From assembly GCA_002479075.1 (NCBI GenBank), contig DLLG01000004.1:439081-503080 (forward strand): DNA of 64,000 bases, written 5' to 3'. The position numbers and the translations under genes were made by a program. This DNA comes from Clostridiales bacterium UBA7568 (GTDB lineage: Bacteria > Bacillota > Clostridia > Oscillospirales > CAG-272). Of this stretch, positions 41,772-50,409 are shown one piece after another. The notes under the pieces are model-generated. The model saw nothing but the letters and a program-made list of their open reading frames with translations, had not been told where the DNA came from and searched no databases. Position 1 is the first letter of the stretch. Each line of letters begins with the position of its first letter.

Positions 41772-41934
41772 TCTTATATCCACCTTCCTAAAATTCGTGT
41801 TCATAAGCGCGAATTTGTATCCAGACGCTTAAAACTCCGGTTTTCAGGCTCCGACTTGATAAAAAATGACGATAAAAAGCAAATTCGGTTGAGGAAAAGT
41901 TAAAAATGATATGCTTTGCAGGAGTTTGTTTTAT

Positions 41935-41985
41935 GCATACTTGGTTTCTCAAATGCAAACTTGAGTACCTGTCTTGCAAACTTGC
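41935..41985. repeat. Three direct repeats of GCAWACTTG
   Basis: GCATACTTG at 41935, GCAAACTTG at 41955 and GCAAACTTG at 41976 are spaced 20-21 bp, two helical turns. A fourth weaker copy (GAAACTTGC) lies near 42160. A rightward promoter-like TTGAAT-17-TATTAT sits at about 41990-42018. The rest of 41772-42254 is A+T-rich and shows no gene. Confidence 0.5.
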
Positions 41986-42254
41986 GCATTGAATTTTTAT
42001 AGGTCGTGTGCTATTATGAAATTGCCGGAGGCGAGAGCAGAGGATAAAATCCGGAGCTTGAATCAAAAGAAAATTGAAATAAAATGCACATTATATTTTA
42101 CACCTGACAAAACCATTTGTCAATATAATTGGCGCAATTAGGATAAAATTGTCGATATGAAACTTGCGCATAGGCGTAGATAAAACGATTGGATAAATTT
42201 TTGTAAAAACAGTCGCAAGACTTAATAATACATAAAAAGGACGGAAAAATCAAA

Positions 42255-42482
42255 ATGGTATGTACTTATCGCGTGAGAAAAGACACAATTTGGGATGAGG
42301 AAAGAAAGGCGCATACAGTTTACGGAATAGAAGCTGTCGGCTCAGGGGGAGAAATACTTTCGAGCTTTTCGGATGTGTTCTTTGACGGTCCGGAAGCAGA
42401 GCATTTTGCAGATTTATGCAACGAATGCGGTCTGTCGCCGATGCACCTCCCGTACGCAATAGAGGATGTTTTGTCCGAATAG
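42255..42482 (+). CDS. Small DUF6514-like protein
   Basis: A 75-residue soluble protein: TYRVRKDTIWDEERKAHTVY, then GIEAVGSGGEILSSFSDVFF and ECGLSPMHLPYAIEDVLSE. It resembles a small uncharacterised clostridial family (DUF6514-like), and by eye shares its C-terminal pattern with the protein at 54994-55296. AAAAGGACGG lies about 11 bases before the ATG. Function unknown. Confidence 0.6.
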   Translation: MVCTYRVRKDTIWDEERKAHTVYGIEAVGSGGEILSSFSDVFFDGPEAEHFADLCNECGLSPMHLPYAIEDVLSE

Positions 42483-42555
42483 AGGGTATATAGGTAGAGT
42501 TGCAGATATAAGGTTCCGGAGGCTCATTTCTATCCGGTGTAATTTTTGATAGTAC

Positions 42556-42580
42556 CCGGCAGGGGCACTGCCGGTTTTCT
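42556..42580 (+). terminator. Terminator of the DUF6514-like gene
   Basis: CCGGCAG at 42556-42562 pairs with CTGCCGG at 42568-42574, followed by TTTTCT. Confidence 0.75.
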
Positions 42581-42591
42581 GCGCAGAACAT

Positions 42592-42624
42592 AAAAACCAC
42601 TTGCGAAAAGCAAGTGGTTTTTTG
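42592..42624. terminator. Second hairpin between convergent genes
   Basis: AAAAACCACTTGC at 42592-42604 pairs with GCAAGTGGTTTTT at 42610-42622, A-tract and U-tract on either side, so bidirectional; it would also end the leftward CotH gene. Confidence 0.8.
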
Positions 42625-42693
42625 TCGTATGAGAGAGCGAAGGGAAGAGCCGCTTTGCGGTTTGAAATCGCCTGCGCCGCGGTCCGCCCTGCG

Positions 42694-44784
42694 TCAATGC
42701 CGGTCTTTCTTTTTCTTAGTGAAGACAAGTGCTGCACCGATCGCTATAACGCCTGCCAGCGAAGCGCCCGCGCCGACAAATGATCCGCAGCCCTTGCCTC
42801 CGCCGGACGACGTTGTTTCCGCCTGTTTTTCTGTGGTTGAGGCGGTGGAGGTCGTTGTTTCAGGGGCTTTTACGGCAGCTCCGCAGACCTTGCATTTTCC
42901 GTCTTCGGGAGTATGCTCCGCTTTATCTTCTTTAAAATGACATTTTGAGCATTCGTTCCAGTGGTACGAGTCGTCATAGAGACATTCGAAGGTATGCGCT
43001 TCCTTTGTCAGCTCTTTTTCGCAGCCTGTGCACACGGGGATGTGTCCTTCGGCGTCGCTTATATATTTTTCTCCGTAGCTATGGATGTGCGGCTCTTTTA
43101 TTTCTGTCTTGAAATATTTTGCAAGCGCTCTGCATCTTTTGTTTATGAAATCCTGCAAATCGCTTATGGAGGAGTCGGTCTTTCCGTTTTTATAATATTT
43201 ATACTGTTTGAAGATGTTTCCCCTCGGCGAATTGTATATCATTCGGTCACACATAGCGCTGATGTATATTTCGTCCGAGAGCTCGTCTGCGTAGCTTACG
43301 CCTATATCAAGCAATTCATTTATGGCGGTCTGCATTATATTGCGCAACGTGTCGTTCAGTTCTGCGTGAGAGGTCAGGTAATATCCGAAGTCGCATTTAT
43401 ACCAGTCGCACGTGCCGTTTGCCCAGAGGGACTCATAGTCCTTGCCGAAATCCCAAGAGCCTCCTGCGCGATTCAGGTTCGCATAAGCGTTGTCATAATC
43501 CCAGACGGGGCCTCCGTAAATGAGAGAGGTTTTTCCGTCCGTATCCTTGTCCTTATAGAAGAACGTACTGCCGGTGTATGAGTCCCAGTTCTTTGTTAGC
43601 TCGTTTACGACATAAACCTTGAGCATAGATTCCGCATCACAGTATTCGGAATAGTGCTTTCCGAGATAGTTGCGACCCGTATCGGAATATATTGCGTCCT
43701 CCATATCGCCCATCAGCTTTGCGATGTACTCAACCTGCTCCTTCGAAGCGTTTTCGGGCGACTTTACAACGTATGTGTTTCCGTGTTTCGTTGCGAATTT
43801 GCAACGCTCTTTGTTGGCATAAAGGCAGTCGAGCTCAACGAGATAGCCGCCTGTTATATCTTCCGGATTTTTCATCCCTGCGACATACGAATACCAGGCG
43901 ACTGCGGAATTTTTTATGAAATCGCCGCCGGAAACGGTTACGACCCTGCCTTCAGCCGAATTCGGATTCAGCTCGTCCGTTGCGTCCTCAAGATTCGTTA
44001 TATCAATTCTTTCCTTGTTTATCTGAACCTTTTCCGTAAGGCAGTATAAGCCCATATACTGACCGTTTATATAAAGATTGACCTGCTTTGTCTCCGGAGT
44101 GAAGTCGAAGCCGAGTCTGCCGGCGAGCTCATATGTAACTGAATTTCTTATAAAAGAGGAGTCTATATAGTTTGCCAGCAGAATCCAGGTCTTTGCCTTG
44201 CCCATACCGAAGAGGTCCGTCTTTTTTCCGAGCTTTATCTGATAAGGCTTTTTTTCATATCCCGCCGTTGCGTTGCCTCTTATTTTTATCTCGGAAACGG
44301 TATCGTTCTCGCTGTCGCTGTATACGCTCTCGCCCGCAGCGTCGCATATCTTTATAAGCGAGTTTTTGTCTCTGTTTTCTTTGCTCTGATGAATATACGA
44401 GAGATCTTCCGAGGTTGTGACATAGACGGAGGGAAGCTGCGAGAGGATGTAGATACGATAGCTCTGCAAGCCCGAAGAAGTCTTGAAATTGAGAGAGTAA
44501 TATTTCAGCCCGCTTGAGTCTGTTTTTTCCGCTCCGGAAATATCGTATGTGCTGCCGCTGTCAAAATCGAGGGATTTTTCCCCGATGACGATCTTCGAAG
44601 CCTCGATATTGAACTGAACCTTCGTTATGTCCGTGCTTCCGGGAAGATACAGGATGTTTTTTGCGTTTTCGTTTACGGTATCGCCCGTATTGACGGACAG
44701 GGCATAGATGCCGCCTTCCGCGCAGGCAAGAAAGAAAAGTGCCGCTGCGAGAAGGACGAGTCCCGCTTTTTTGATTTTTTTCAT
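42694..44784 (-). CDS. Secreted CotH-type protein with cysteine-rich tail and membrane anchor
   Basis: A 696-residue surface protein. Signal peptide at 1-29 (KKIKKAGLVLLAAALFFLAC). The CotH kinase-like domain covers about 160-500: SEIKIRGNATAGYEKKPYQI, KTWILLANYIDSSFIRNSVT, NLYINGQYMGLYCLTEKVQI, and VWDYDNAYAN, whose Asp residues correspond to the metal/catalytic site. A tail at about 570-640 has paired Cys and His (HSYGEKYISDAEGHIPVCTG, then CSKCHFK and CKVCGAA), like small zinc-binding repeats. A Thr/Ser-rich linker leads to the helix FVGAGASLAGVIAIGAALVF and a Lys-rich end. CotH phosphorylates spore-coat proteins in Bacillus; here the anchor suggests cell-surface action. Confidence 0.85.
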   Translation of the reverse strand: MKKIKKAGLVLLAAALFFLACAEGGIYALSVNTGDTVNENAKNILYLPGSTDITKVQFNIEASKIVIGEKSLDFDSGSTYDISGAEKTDSSGLKYYSLNFKTSSGLQSYRIYILSQLPSVYVTTSEDLSYIHQSKENRDKNSLIKICDAAGESVYSDSENDTVSEIKIRGNATAGYEKKPYQIKLGKKTDLFGMGKAKTWILLANYIDSSFIRNSVTYELAGRLGFDFTPETKQVNLYINGQYMGLYCLTEKVQINKERIDITNLEDATDELNPNSAEGRVVTVSGGDFIKNSAVAWYSYVAGMKNPEDITGGYLVELDCLYANKERCKFATKHGNTYVVKSPENASKEQVEYIAKLMGDMEDAIYSDTGRNYLGKHYSEYCDAESMLKVYVVNELTKNWDSYTGSTFFYKDKDTDGKTSLIYGGPVWDYDNAYANLNRAGGSWDFGKDYESLWANGTCDWYKCDFGYYLTSHAELNDTLRNIMQTAINELLDIGVSYADELSDEIYISAMCDRMIYNSPRGNIFKQYKYYKNGKTDSSISDLQDFINKRCRALAKYFKTEIKEPHIHSYGEKYISDAEGHIPVCTGCEKELTKEAHTFECLYDDSYHWNECSKCHFKEDKAEHTPEDGKCKVCGAAVKAPETTTSTASTTEKQAETTSSGGGKGCGSFVGAGASLAGVIAIGAALVFTKKKKDRH

Positions 44785-44818
44785 TTTTTGATATGTTCTC
44801 CTATTGTGATTTTATACT

Positions 44819-44847
44819 ATTGTACGCCGCTTTCGGATTTTTTTCAA
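44819..44847 (-). promoter_or_regulatory. Promoter of the CotH-type gene
   Basis: Minus-strand TTGAAA (complement of 44842-44847), 17 bp, TACAAT (complement of 44819-44824). A perfect palindrome CGACAATTGTCG at 44856-44867 lies between this and the divergent transporter promoter. Confidence 0.7.
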
Positions 44848-44886
44848 GTGAAAATCGACAATTGTCGCAAAATATTACAAAAAGTA

Positions 44887-44915
44887 TTGACAAACAGAAC
44901 GCTTTGTGATAACAT
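44887..44915 (+). promoter_or_regulatory. Promoter of the amino-acid ABC transporter operon
   Basis: TTGACA at 44887-44892, 17 bp, TAACAT at 44910-44915. Confidence 0.75.
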
Positions 44916-44921
44916 TACATC

Positions 44922-44945
44922 ATCACTTTATCAAATTAAAGTGAT
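44922..44945. promoter_or_regulatory. Inverted repeat at the transporter transcription start
   Basis: ATCACTTTA-TCAAAT-TAAAGTGAT, a perfect 9 bp inverted repeat at about +1 to +25, placed as a repressor operator or a short leader hairpin. Confidence 0.6.
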
Positions 44946-44973
44946 AAAACGATGAAATCAAAGGAGCACGAAA

Positions 44974-45762
44974 ATGAAAAAAACAATTCTGAAGATAACG
45001 GCGCTCGTATTTGCCGCCGCAATAATATGTATCGCGCTTGTCTCCTGCGGAGGGAAGAAGTCGTTTGTTGTCGGTTTTGACGCGGACTTCCCGCCCTACG
45101 GATATATTGACGAAAACGGCGAATATACGGGCTTTGATATAGAGCTTGCAAGGGAAGTTGCAAAGAGAAACGGCTGGGATATAAAGCTCAAGCCGATCGA
45201 TTGGAACGCAAAGGATTCGCTCCTTTCTTCCGGCACGATAGACTGCATCTGGAACGGATTTACGATGAACGGCAGGGAAGACAAATACACCTGGACGAAG
45301 GCTTACGTTGACAACAGCCAGGTTGTTGTTGTAAAGAGCGACAGCGGCATAAGCTCTCTTTCCGACCTTGCCGGAAAGACGGTTGCCGTTCAGTCTGATT
45401 CGTCCGCGCTTTCAATACTTACAGACAAGGAAAATGCTGAAATGGTTGCTCTTGCCGCCACTTTCGCAAAGCTCAAGGAATACGGTGATTACAACGCTGC
45501 GTTCCTTGCTCTCGAAAGCGGCGCGGTTGACGCCATCGCAATGGATATAGGCGTTGCGAAATATCAGATTTCTTCAAGAGGCGAGGGCTATAAACAGCTC
45601 GATACAATTCTTGCTTCCGAGCAATACGGAATAGGCTTTGCGCTCGGAAATACGGAGCTTTGCGACGCCGTTTCAAAGACGCTTTCCGAAATTATGTCGG
45701 ACGGAACATACGATAAGCTTGCCGGGAAGTTTGGAATAGACGGCGCAATCAAATGGAACTGA
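44974..45762 (+). CDS. Polar amino-acid ABC transporter, substrate-binding lipoprotein
   Basis: A 262-residue family 3 solute-binding protein. The lipoprotein signal ends at LVSCGG (Cys25). VVGFDADFPPYGYIDENGEY and GFDIELAREVAKRNGWDIKL are family signatures, and LAGKTVAVQSDSSAL marks the hinge to the second lobe. Likely ligands are polar amino acids or cystine; the exact one is unknown. First gene of a three-gene operon with permease and ATPase. Confidence 0.9.
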   Translation: MKKTILKITALVFAAAIICIALVSCGGKKSFVVGFDADFPPYGYIDENGEYTGFDIELAREVAKRNGWDIKLKPIDWNAKDSLLSSGTIDCIWNGFTMNGREDKYTWTKAYVDNSQVVVVKSDSGISSLSDLAGKTVAVQSDSSALSILTDKENAEMVALAATFAKLKEYGDYNAAFLALESGAVDAIAMDIGVAKYQISSRGEGYKQLDTILASEQYGIGFALGNTELCDAVSKTLSEIMSDGTYDKLAGKFGIDGAIKWN

Positions 45763-45844
45763 AAATCAGAAAAACATTATAAAATCCTGAAGTGTCGGAG
45801 CCGATGCGTGCGGCTCCTTCACTTGTGTTTGCGGAGAAACGATT

Positions 45845-46501
45845 ATGAACGTATTTACGATGCTCAAGCTCCTTCTCTCCGGTATGGGAATGACGGCGAT
45901 AATATTCTTTGCAACGCTTATCCTTTCGCTTCCGCTCGGAATGGGGATTGCGTTTTGCAGAATGTCCAAAAATCCCGTTTTGCGGGGAATAACAAAGGTC
46001 TATATATCGATTATGCGCGGCACGCCGCTGATGCTTCAGTTGCTTGTTGTCAGGTACGGACCGTATTTTATTTTCAGAGCGAAGCTGAGCGACGCTTATG
46101 ACATTTACGCCGTTCTCATCGCTTTCGTAATAAACTATGCGGCATATTTTGCGGAGATATACCGCAGCGGTATCGAGTCGATCCCGCAGGGGCAATACGA
46201 GGCGGCAAGGCTGCTCGGCTTTGGCAAAGGGAAGACCTTTTCAATGATTATTCTTCCGCAGGTGATAAAAAGAGTGCTCCCGTCTATCACAAACGAAACG
46301 ATCACCCTTGTCAAGGATACGTCGCTTGCGTTCACGATCGGCGTGATTGAAATGTTCACGCGCGCAAAGCAGATCGCAGCGGCGGAAACGTCGATGCTGC
46401 CTTATATCTTTGCGGGAATACTGTATTACATTTTCAACTATGCGGTTGCTTTCGGTATGGAGAAGGCGGAGAAGGCCTTCGGGTATTACGAGGTGAAATA
46501 A
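45845..46501 (+). CDS. Polar amino-acid ABC transporter permease
   Basis: A 218-residue inner-membrane protein of the HisM/GlnP type with about five membrane segments. The EAA loop reads QYEAARLLGFGKGKTFSMII followed by LPQVIKRVLPS, and SIMRGTPLMLQLLVVRYGPY is the typical early signature. It begins 82 bp after the binding-protein gene and ends one base before the ATPase gene. Confidence 0.9.
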   Translation: MNVFTMLKLLLSGMGMTAIIFFATLILSLPLGMGIAFCRMSKNPVLRGITKVYISIMRGTPLMLQLLVVRYGPYFIFRAKLSDAYDIYAVLIAFVINYAAYFAEIYRSGIESIPQGQYEAARLLGFGKGKTFSMIILPQVIKRVLPSITNETITLVKDTSLAFTIGVIEMFTRAKQIAAAETSMLPYIFAGILYYIFNYAVAFGMEKAEKAFGYYEVK

Positions 46502-46502
46502 G

Positions 46503-47294
46503 ATGGACGAAATACTTGAAATAAAGAATCTGAAAAAAGATTTCGATGGGCTTGGAGTGCTCTCCGGCGTGTCGCTTTCCGTGAAAAAGGGCGAAGTTGT
46601 TTCGATCATCGGTTCATCCGGAAGCGGAAAATCAACCCTGCTCCGTTGTGCAACGATGCTTGAAAAAATCTCCTCCGGATCAATCTCTTACAAAGGGCAA
46701 AAAATGGCTTGGACAGACGAGGCGGGGAAGGTTATATATGCGCCGAAGGCAGAGCTTGCGCAGATACGCTCTTATTTCGGGCTGGTTTTTCAGAACTTCA
46801 ACCTTTTTCCGCATATGACCGTTCTCAAAAATATAACAGCCGCGCCGATAGCCGTAATGAAAATGCCGAAGGCGCAAGCGGAAGAAGAGGCGATGGCGCT
46901 TCTTTCGAAGATGGGGCTTGCGGACAAAGCCGACGAATACCCCTGCCGGCTCTCCGGCGGACAGCAGCAGCGCGTATCTATTGCGCGGGCGCTGATATGC
47001 AAGCCTGAAATACTTTTCTTTGACGAGCCGACCTCCGCTCTCGATCCTGAGCTTACGTCAGGCATACTGAAGGTGATAAAGGACCTTGCCTCGGAGAAGA
47101 TGACGATGGTTATAGTTACGCACGAGATGAATTTCGCAAGGGACGTTTCGGACAGGATAATATTCGTAAGCGACGGGCTCATATCCGCAGAGGGAACGCC
47201 GGACGAACTGTTCTCGAATACGGAAAACGAGCGTCTCAAACGCTTTCTCGCTTCGTTTTACGGCGGAGGAGAAAGCCAACTGATCGGGAAATAA
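46503..47294 (+). CDS. Polar amino-acid ABC transporter ATPase
   Basis: A 263-residue GlnQ-like ATPase. Walker A GSSGSGKST, Q-loop VFQNFNLFPHMT, signature LSGGQQQR, Walker B ILFFDEPTSALDPE, and switch His in VIVTHEMNFA are all intact. An insertion around residues 60-85 (KMAWTDEAGKVIYAPKAELA) lengthens the loop after Walker A, a variation known in this group. Last gene of the operon, followed by a terminator. Confidence 0.95.
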   Translation: MDEILEIKNLKKDFDGLGVLSGVSLSVKKGEVVSIIGSSGSGKSTLLRCATMLEKISSGSISYKGQKMAWTDEAGKVIYAPKAELAQIRSYFGLVFQNFNLFPHMTVLKNITAAPIAVMKMPKAQAEEEAMALLSKMGLADKADEYPCRLSGGQQQRVSIARALICKPEILFFDEPTSALDPELTSGILKVIKDLASEKMTMVIVTHEMNFARDVSDRIIFVSDGLISAEGTPDELFSNTENERLKRFLASFYGGGESQLIGK

Positions 47295-47321
47295 AAAAAC
47301 GCGCCGTGCGGCGCGTTTTTT
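47294..47321. terminator. Terminator between convergent genes
   Basis: ACGCGCC-GTGC-GGCGCGT with an A-tract before and U-tract after; serves the ABC operon and the leftward PII operon. Confidence 0.85.
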
Positions 47322-47328
47322 GCGTTGT

Positions 47329-47664
47329 TCAGTCTTTTTTGTCCTTGACCGGCGAGATGCCTATCACCTTATCGACGGGGATCGAAAATGCAATGCCCTG
47401 ACCATCCGTATCAAGACCGACTTTCTGATATACTGCGTGCATAATGCTGTCCCTTATTTCGTTTCTGACAAGAATGACGACGATCTCCTTTTCCGGTTGA
47501 ATTGTGATTCCGAAGAGCTTTTCAGCCTCGGAATTTGCCGTTCCTCTTGCGTGAATGACCGTGCCGCCTCTCGCTCCGAACTCCTTTGCCGCATCCATTA
47601 CGGCGTCGCCGAAGCCTGCGTTTACAACGCACATTATTGCCTGACAGTTTGTAAGTACATCCAT
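47329..47664 (-). CDS. PII-like regulatory protein
   Basis: A 111-residue protein with the ferredoxin-like pattern of PII signalling proteins: CQAIMCVVNAGFGDAVMDAA, then GARGGTVIHARGTANSEAEK and EKEIVVILVRNEIRDSIMHA. The GTANSEAEKLFGI segment corresponds to the T-loop region of PII. The C-terminus GIAFSIPVDKVIGI matches its sister gene. I chose the ATG at 47664 with GGGAGA upstream. It is the last gene of the DUF1538 operon; PII-like partners presumably gate the membrane protein according to a nucleotide or metabolite. Confidence 0.8.
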   Translation of the reverse strand: MDVLTNCQAIMCVVNAGFGDAVMDAAKEFGARGGTVIHARGTANSEAEKLFGITIQPEKEIVVILVRNEIRDSIMHAVYQKVGLDTDGQGIAFSIPVDKVIGISPVKDKKD

Positions 47665-47665
47665 T

Positions 47666-48046
47666 TCACATTCTCCCTTCGTTATAGTTGCCGAGGAAGC
47701 GATAGACCGCAACCCCGATAACGCTTGACATTGACACCGTAAACGCTATGCCTTTGCCGTTCTTTATCGTATGAAATTTTTCGTCAAGAAAGCGCAGAAG
47801 CATATCCTCCGTGTCCTCTCTGATCACGCTGACGATAAGCGACTTGTTCTTATCCGAAAGCCCGAGCATCTGCATTATTTCGCGGCTTGCCGTTCCTCTT
47901 GCGGCTGTTGAAAGCTGCATATTGACGTTGAAGCCTTGAATGAGTGCTGTGTAAAGCTCTGTTTTTTCGCGGTTCACTATTGTGAAAAGGAGCTTCAGCT
48001 TAGGAGGGGCGAGCTGTTTTTTCTTTGAGTTTTCTTTTGCGTCCAT
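47666..48046 (-). CDS. PII-like regulatory protein, second copy
   Basis: A 126-residue protein: LKLLFTIVNREKTELYTALI, STAARGTASREIMQMLGLSD and GIAFTVSMSSVIGVAVYRFL share the PII-like layout with the gene after it, at low identity. The N-terminal 25 residues are Lys-rich. AAGGAGG before the ATG at 48046 sets the start. It ends one base before the next start, so the two are coupled and may form hetero-oligomers. Confidence 0.75.
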   Translation of the reverse strand: MDAKENSKKKQLAPPKLKLLFTIVNREKTELYTALIQGFNVNMQLSTAARGTASREIMQMLGLSDKNKSLIVSVIREDTEDMLLRFLDEKFHTIKNGKGIAFTVSMSSVIGVAVYRFLGNYNEGRM

Positions 48047-48059
48047 TGTAAAAGCCTCC

Positions 48060-49586
48060 TTACATAAAGTTGATGATTTGCTCATCGTCCGCTTCAAGAA
48101 TACGCTTCATTGCAATCTTCTGTTTAACTTTTCTTGTTACGACCGCTTTGAAGCCGAGGAGCTGAATCGTTATGAGGGGGGTCATTGCAACCATAGCAAC
48201 AACGCCGAAGGCGTTTGCCATTATCTTTTCTTCTCCGCCGAGCGCAAAGCAAATTCCAACGGCAAACGGAAGGATGAAGCTGGAGGTGAGAGGACCGCTG
48301 GCAACGCCGCCGGAGTCAAATGCGATTGCCGTATAAAGTCCGGGGACGAAGAACGAAAGTCCGAGCGAGATGAAATAGCCGGGGATGAGATAATAAAGAA
48401 TGCTGAAATCAAAAATTATTCTGAGCATCGAAAGGGCTATCGATATTCCGACGCCGACAGAAAGAGCGATCATCATCGACGTTTTGCTGACGGTTCCTCC
48501 CGTGACCTCTTCAACCTGTTTGTTGAGGACGTGGACTGCAGGCTCTGCAAGAACGACGACCGTTCCGAGGATAAACCCAAAAACAACTATGATCCAAGGC
48601 GCATTTTCCGCAAGCTCTGTGCCCATTTTGTAGCCTATTGGCATAAATCCGACGTTCACCGCCGTCAAAAAGACAACAAGCCCGATGACCGTATACGCTA
48701 TGCCTACGAGGATCTGGAAGAGCTTTCTTTTCGGCAGCTTGAGGAATATGATCTGAAGAATAAAGAAAAATGCCGAGATCAGCCCGATCGCTATCAATAC
48801 TTCTTTTGCAACGGAGCCGAGCGCCGGAAGGAAATTCTTTCCGAGATGAGACTCTATCGAATAATCGGGGAGCTTGTATGAAACATCGCCCTTTGCGAAT
48901 ATTCCGAGCGCCGTTACGGCAAGCACGGGTCCGACGGAACACATAGCAATCAGACCGAAGCTGTTTTCTTCAACGTTTCTGCCGCCGAGCGTAAGCGCAA
49001 TGCCGACGCCGAGCGCCATTATGAACGGGACTGTTATGGGACCGGTTGTTACGCCGCCGGAGTCAAAGGCGAGCGAGAGAAAATCCGCTTTGCCGTTTAT
49101 GACGACGAGCGATGCGAGCGCAAACAGCACCATATAGAAGAACATCAGAAGAGATGACAGTTGCTTGCGGAACACTATTTTCAGCACAGAGATCAGCAGA
49201 AATATTCCGACGCCGACTCCGACAGAGACCGTCAGCACAGTCGGGTTGATTATATCCTTTACCTGGGACGCGAGAACCGTCAGGTCTGGTTCCGCGATTG
49301 TTATAAGTACGCCCATCGCAAAGCAAACGATGAGGAGCAGAGAGAGCTTCTTTGTTTTTGTCAGACCTATGCCGATATGCTCTCCCATAGGGGTCATCGC
49401 AAGATCCGCGCCGAGGTTGAAAAGCGCAATTCCGAGTATGAGCAGCAGCGATGACACGAGGAACACGATCAGTTCCTTTTTCGAGAACTCGACAAGCGGC
49501 GTCAGGTTGAGAATGAATACAATGGCTGTTACGGGGAGAACAGAGGTCAACGCTTCGCCGAGCTTTTTTCTGAGAGCTTTTATCAA
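48060..49586 (-). CDS. DUF1538 membrane protein, internally duplicated
   Basis: A 508-residue protein with about twelve membrane segments. It contains two copies of the DUF1538 unit: NLGADLAMTPMGEHIGIGL with FDSGGVTTGPITVPFIMALG, and NVGFMPIGYKMGTELAENAP with FDSGGVASGPLTSSFILPFA. The repeated DSGGV-TGP motif inside the membrane suggests a transport or channel role; the family has no proven function that I can name. Translation begins at TTG (49586), eight bases after GGAGG. The two downstream PII-like genes make it a likely nucleotide-regulated transporter. Confidence 0.85.
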   Translation of the reverse strand: MIKALRKKLGEALTSVLPVTAIVFILNLTPLVEFSKKELIVFLVSSLLLILGIALFNLGADLAMTPMGEHIGIGLTKTKKLSLLLIVCFAMGVLITIAEPDLTVLASQVKDIINPTVLTVSVGVGVGIFLLISVLKIVFRKQLSSLLMFFYMVLFALASLVVINGKADFLSLAFDSGGVTTGPITVPFIMALGVGIALTLGGRNVEENSFGLIAMCSVGPVLAVTALGIFAKGDVSYKLPDYSIESHLGKNFLPALGSVAKEVLIAIGLISAFFFILQIIFLKLPKRKLFQILVGIAYTVIGLVVFLTAVNVGFMPIGYKMGTELAENAPWIIVVFGFILGTVVVLAEPAVHVLNKQVEEVTGGTVSKTSMMIALSVGVGISIALSMLRIIFDFSILYYLIPGYFISLGLSFFVPGLYTAIAFDSGGVASGPLTSSFILPFAVGICFALGGEEKIMANAFGVVAMVAMTPLITIQLLGFKAVVTRKVKQKIAMKRILEADDEQIINFM

Positions 49587-49619
49587 AAAATCGCCTCCTT
49601 TTTTCTGTATATCATATTT

Positions 49620-49648
49620 ATAATACCATAATCAAAATGCTTAGTCAA
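49620..49648 (-). promoter_or_regulatory. Promoter of the DUF1538-PII operon
   Basis: Minus-strand TTGACT (complement of 49643-49648), 17 bp, TATTAT (complement of 49620-49625). Confidence 0.75.
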
Positions 49649-49670
49649 TAAAAAATTCGTTGCCGGAAAG

Positions 49671-49700
49671 AAAAACGCCCGACGGAAGTCGGGCATTTTT
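49671..49700 (-). terminator. Terminator of the nrdR-to-zinc-ribbon operon
   Basis: GCCCGAC-GGAA-GTCGGGC at 49677-49694; on the minus strand followed by GTTTTTCTTT. Confidence 0.8.
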
Positions 49701-49710
49701 GCGGAAATTT

Positions 49711-50409
49711 TCATATAAAGAATTTTTTCTCGAGCTTTTCGCAGAGAGCTTTGTTCTTGCCGATGAGGAACATTGCGATTGCAAGAAGAACAAAGGTTAC
49801 TGCGGGATAGAATGACCAGGCGAGGTTTGTACGGACCTTGAAAGTTATGTTTATGAGAAACTCAACGAGAAGACAGAAAAGCCCTGCAAATATCATTGAT
49901 ATAGAAACGGAGGTGAGCGGGGAAATTTTCTTTTCCTTTCCGAGTAACGTCATTATCGCGATGAAAACGGCGATCACGGTTACTATCGGAAGAGCGAAGG
50001 ACAAAAACCAAGTGCCGTTTGTCTTACGCTCTATAAACAGAAGAAAGCCAAGAATGTCCGCCGCCATAAGAACGGTGCAGGTGGCACTGTGCTTGCTGAA
50101 AAGTATCGGAAAGACGATAAAAAGATATACGCAAAGGAGCGACGCCATTACATACGCCGACCAGGTGATCGAATGGTTTATCGAATAGTCGCAGAGAGTT
50201 GTCAGAAAGTCCGGCAAGAGCAGGATCAGCGTTATCAGCGAGACAACCGTGCTCTTCTTTATCTTTGCCTTCGGCGTCGGCGAATAAACGGGGTATGAAT
50301 GAATGCGCTCCTCGTTTATTTCATTCGGATTTATTACTTCGGTGCCGCAGAGGGGACATTTTTTCGCCCCTTTTTCAAGCTCAACACCGCAATTTACGCA
50401 GTACGACAT
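49711..50409 (-). CDS. Zinc-ribbon membrane protein (DUF6320-like)
   Basis: A 232-residue protein. The N-terminus SYCVNCGVELEKGAKKCPLC holds a four-Cys zinc ribbon, followed by about six membrane segments (STVVSLITLILLLPDFLTTL and others). The layout matches DUF6320-type proteins. Its start overlaps the stop of the acyltransferase gene by one base. The conserved pairing with an acyltransferase and an esterase suggests a role in an envelope or lipid modification pathway; this is inference. Confidence 0.7.
   Translation of the reverse strand: MSYCVNCGVELEKGAKKCPLCGTEVINPNEINEERIHSYPVYSPTPKAKIKKSTVVSLITLILLLPDFLTTLCDYSINHSITWSAYVMASLLCVYLFIVFPILFSKHSATCTVLMAADILGFLLFIERKTNGTWFLSFALPIVTVIAVFIAIMTLLGKEKKISPLTSVSISMIFAGLFCLLVEFLINITFKVRTNLAWSFYPAVTFVLLAIAMFLIGKNKALCEKLEKKFFI

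Noticed and set aside
42055..42250. Possible riboswitch before the DUF6514-like gene
   Set aside because: The region is A+T-rich with no stable nested stems that I could trace.
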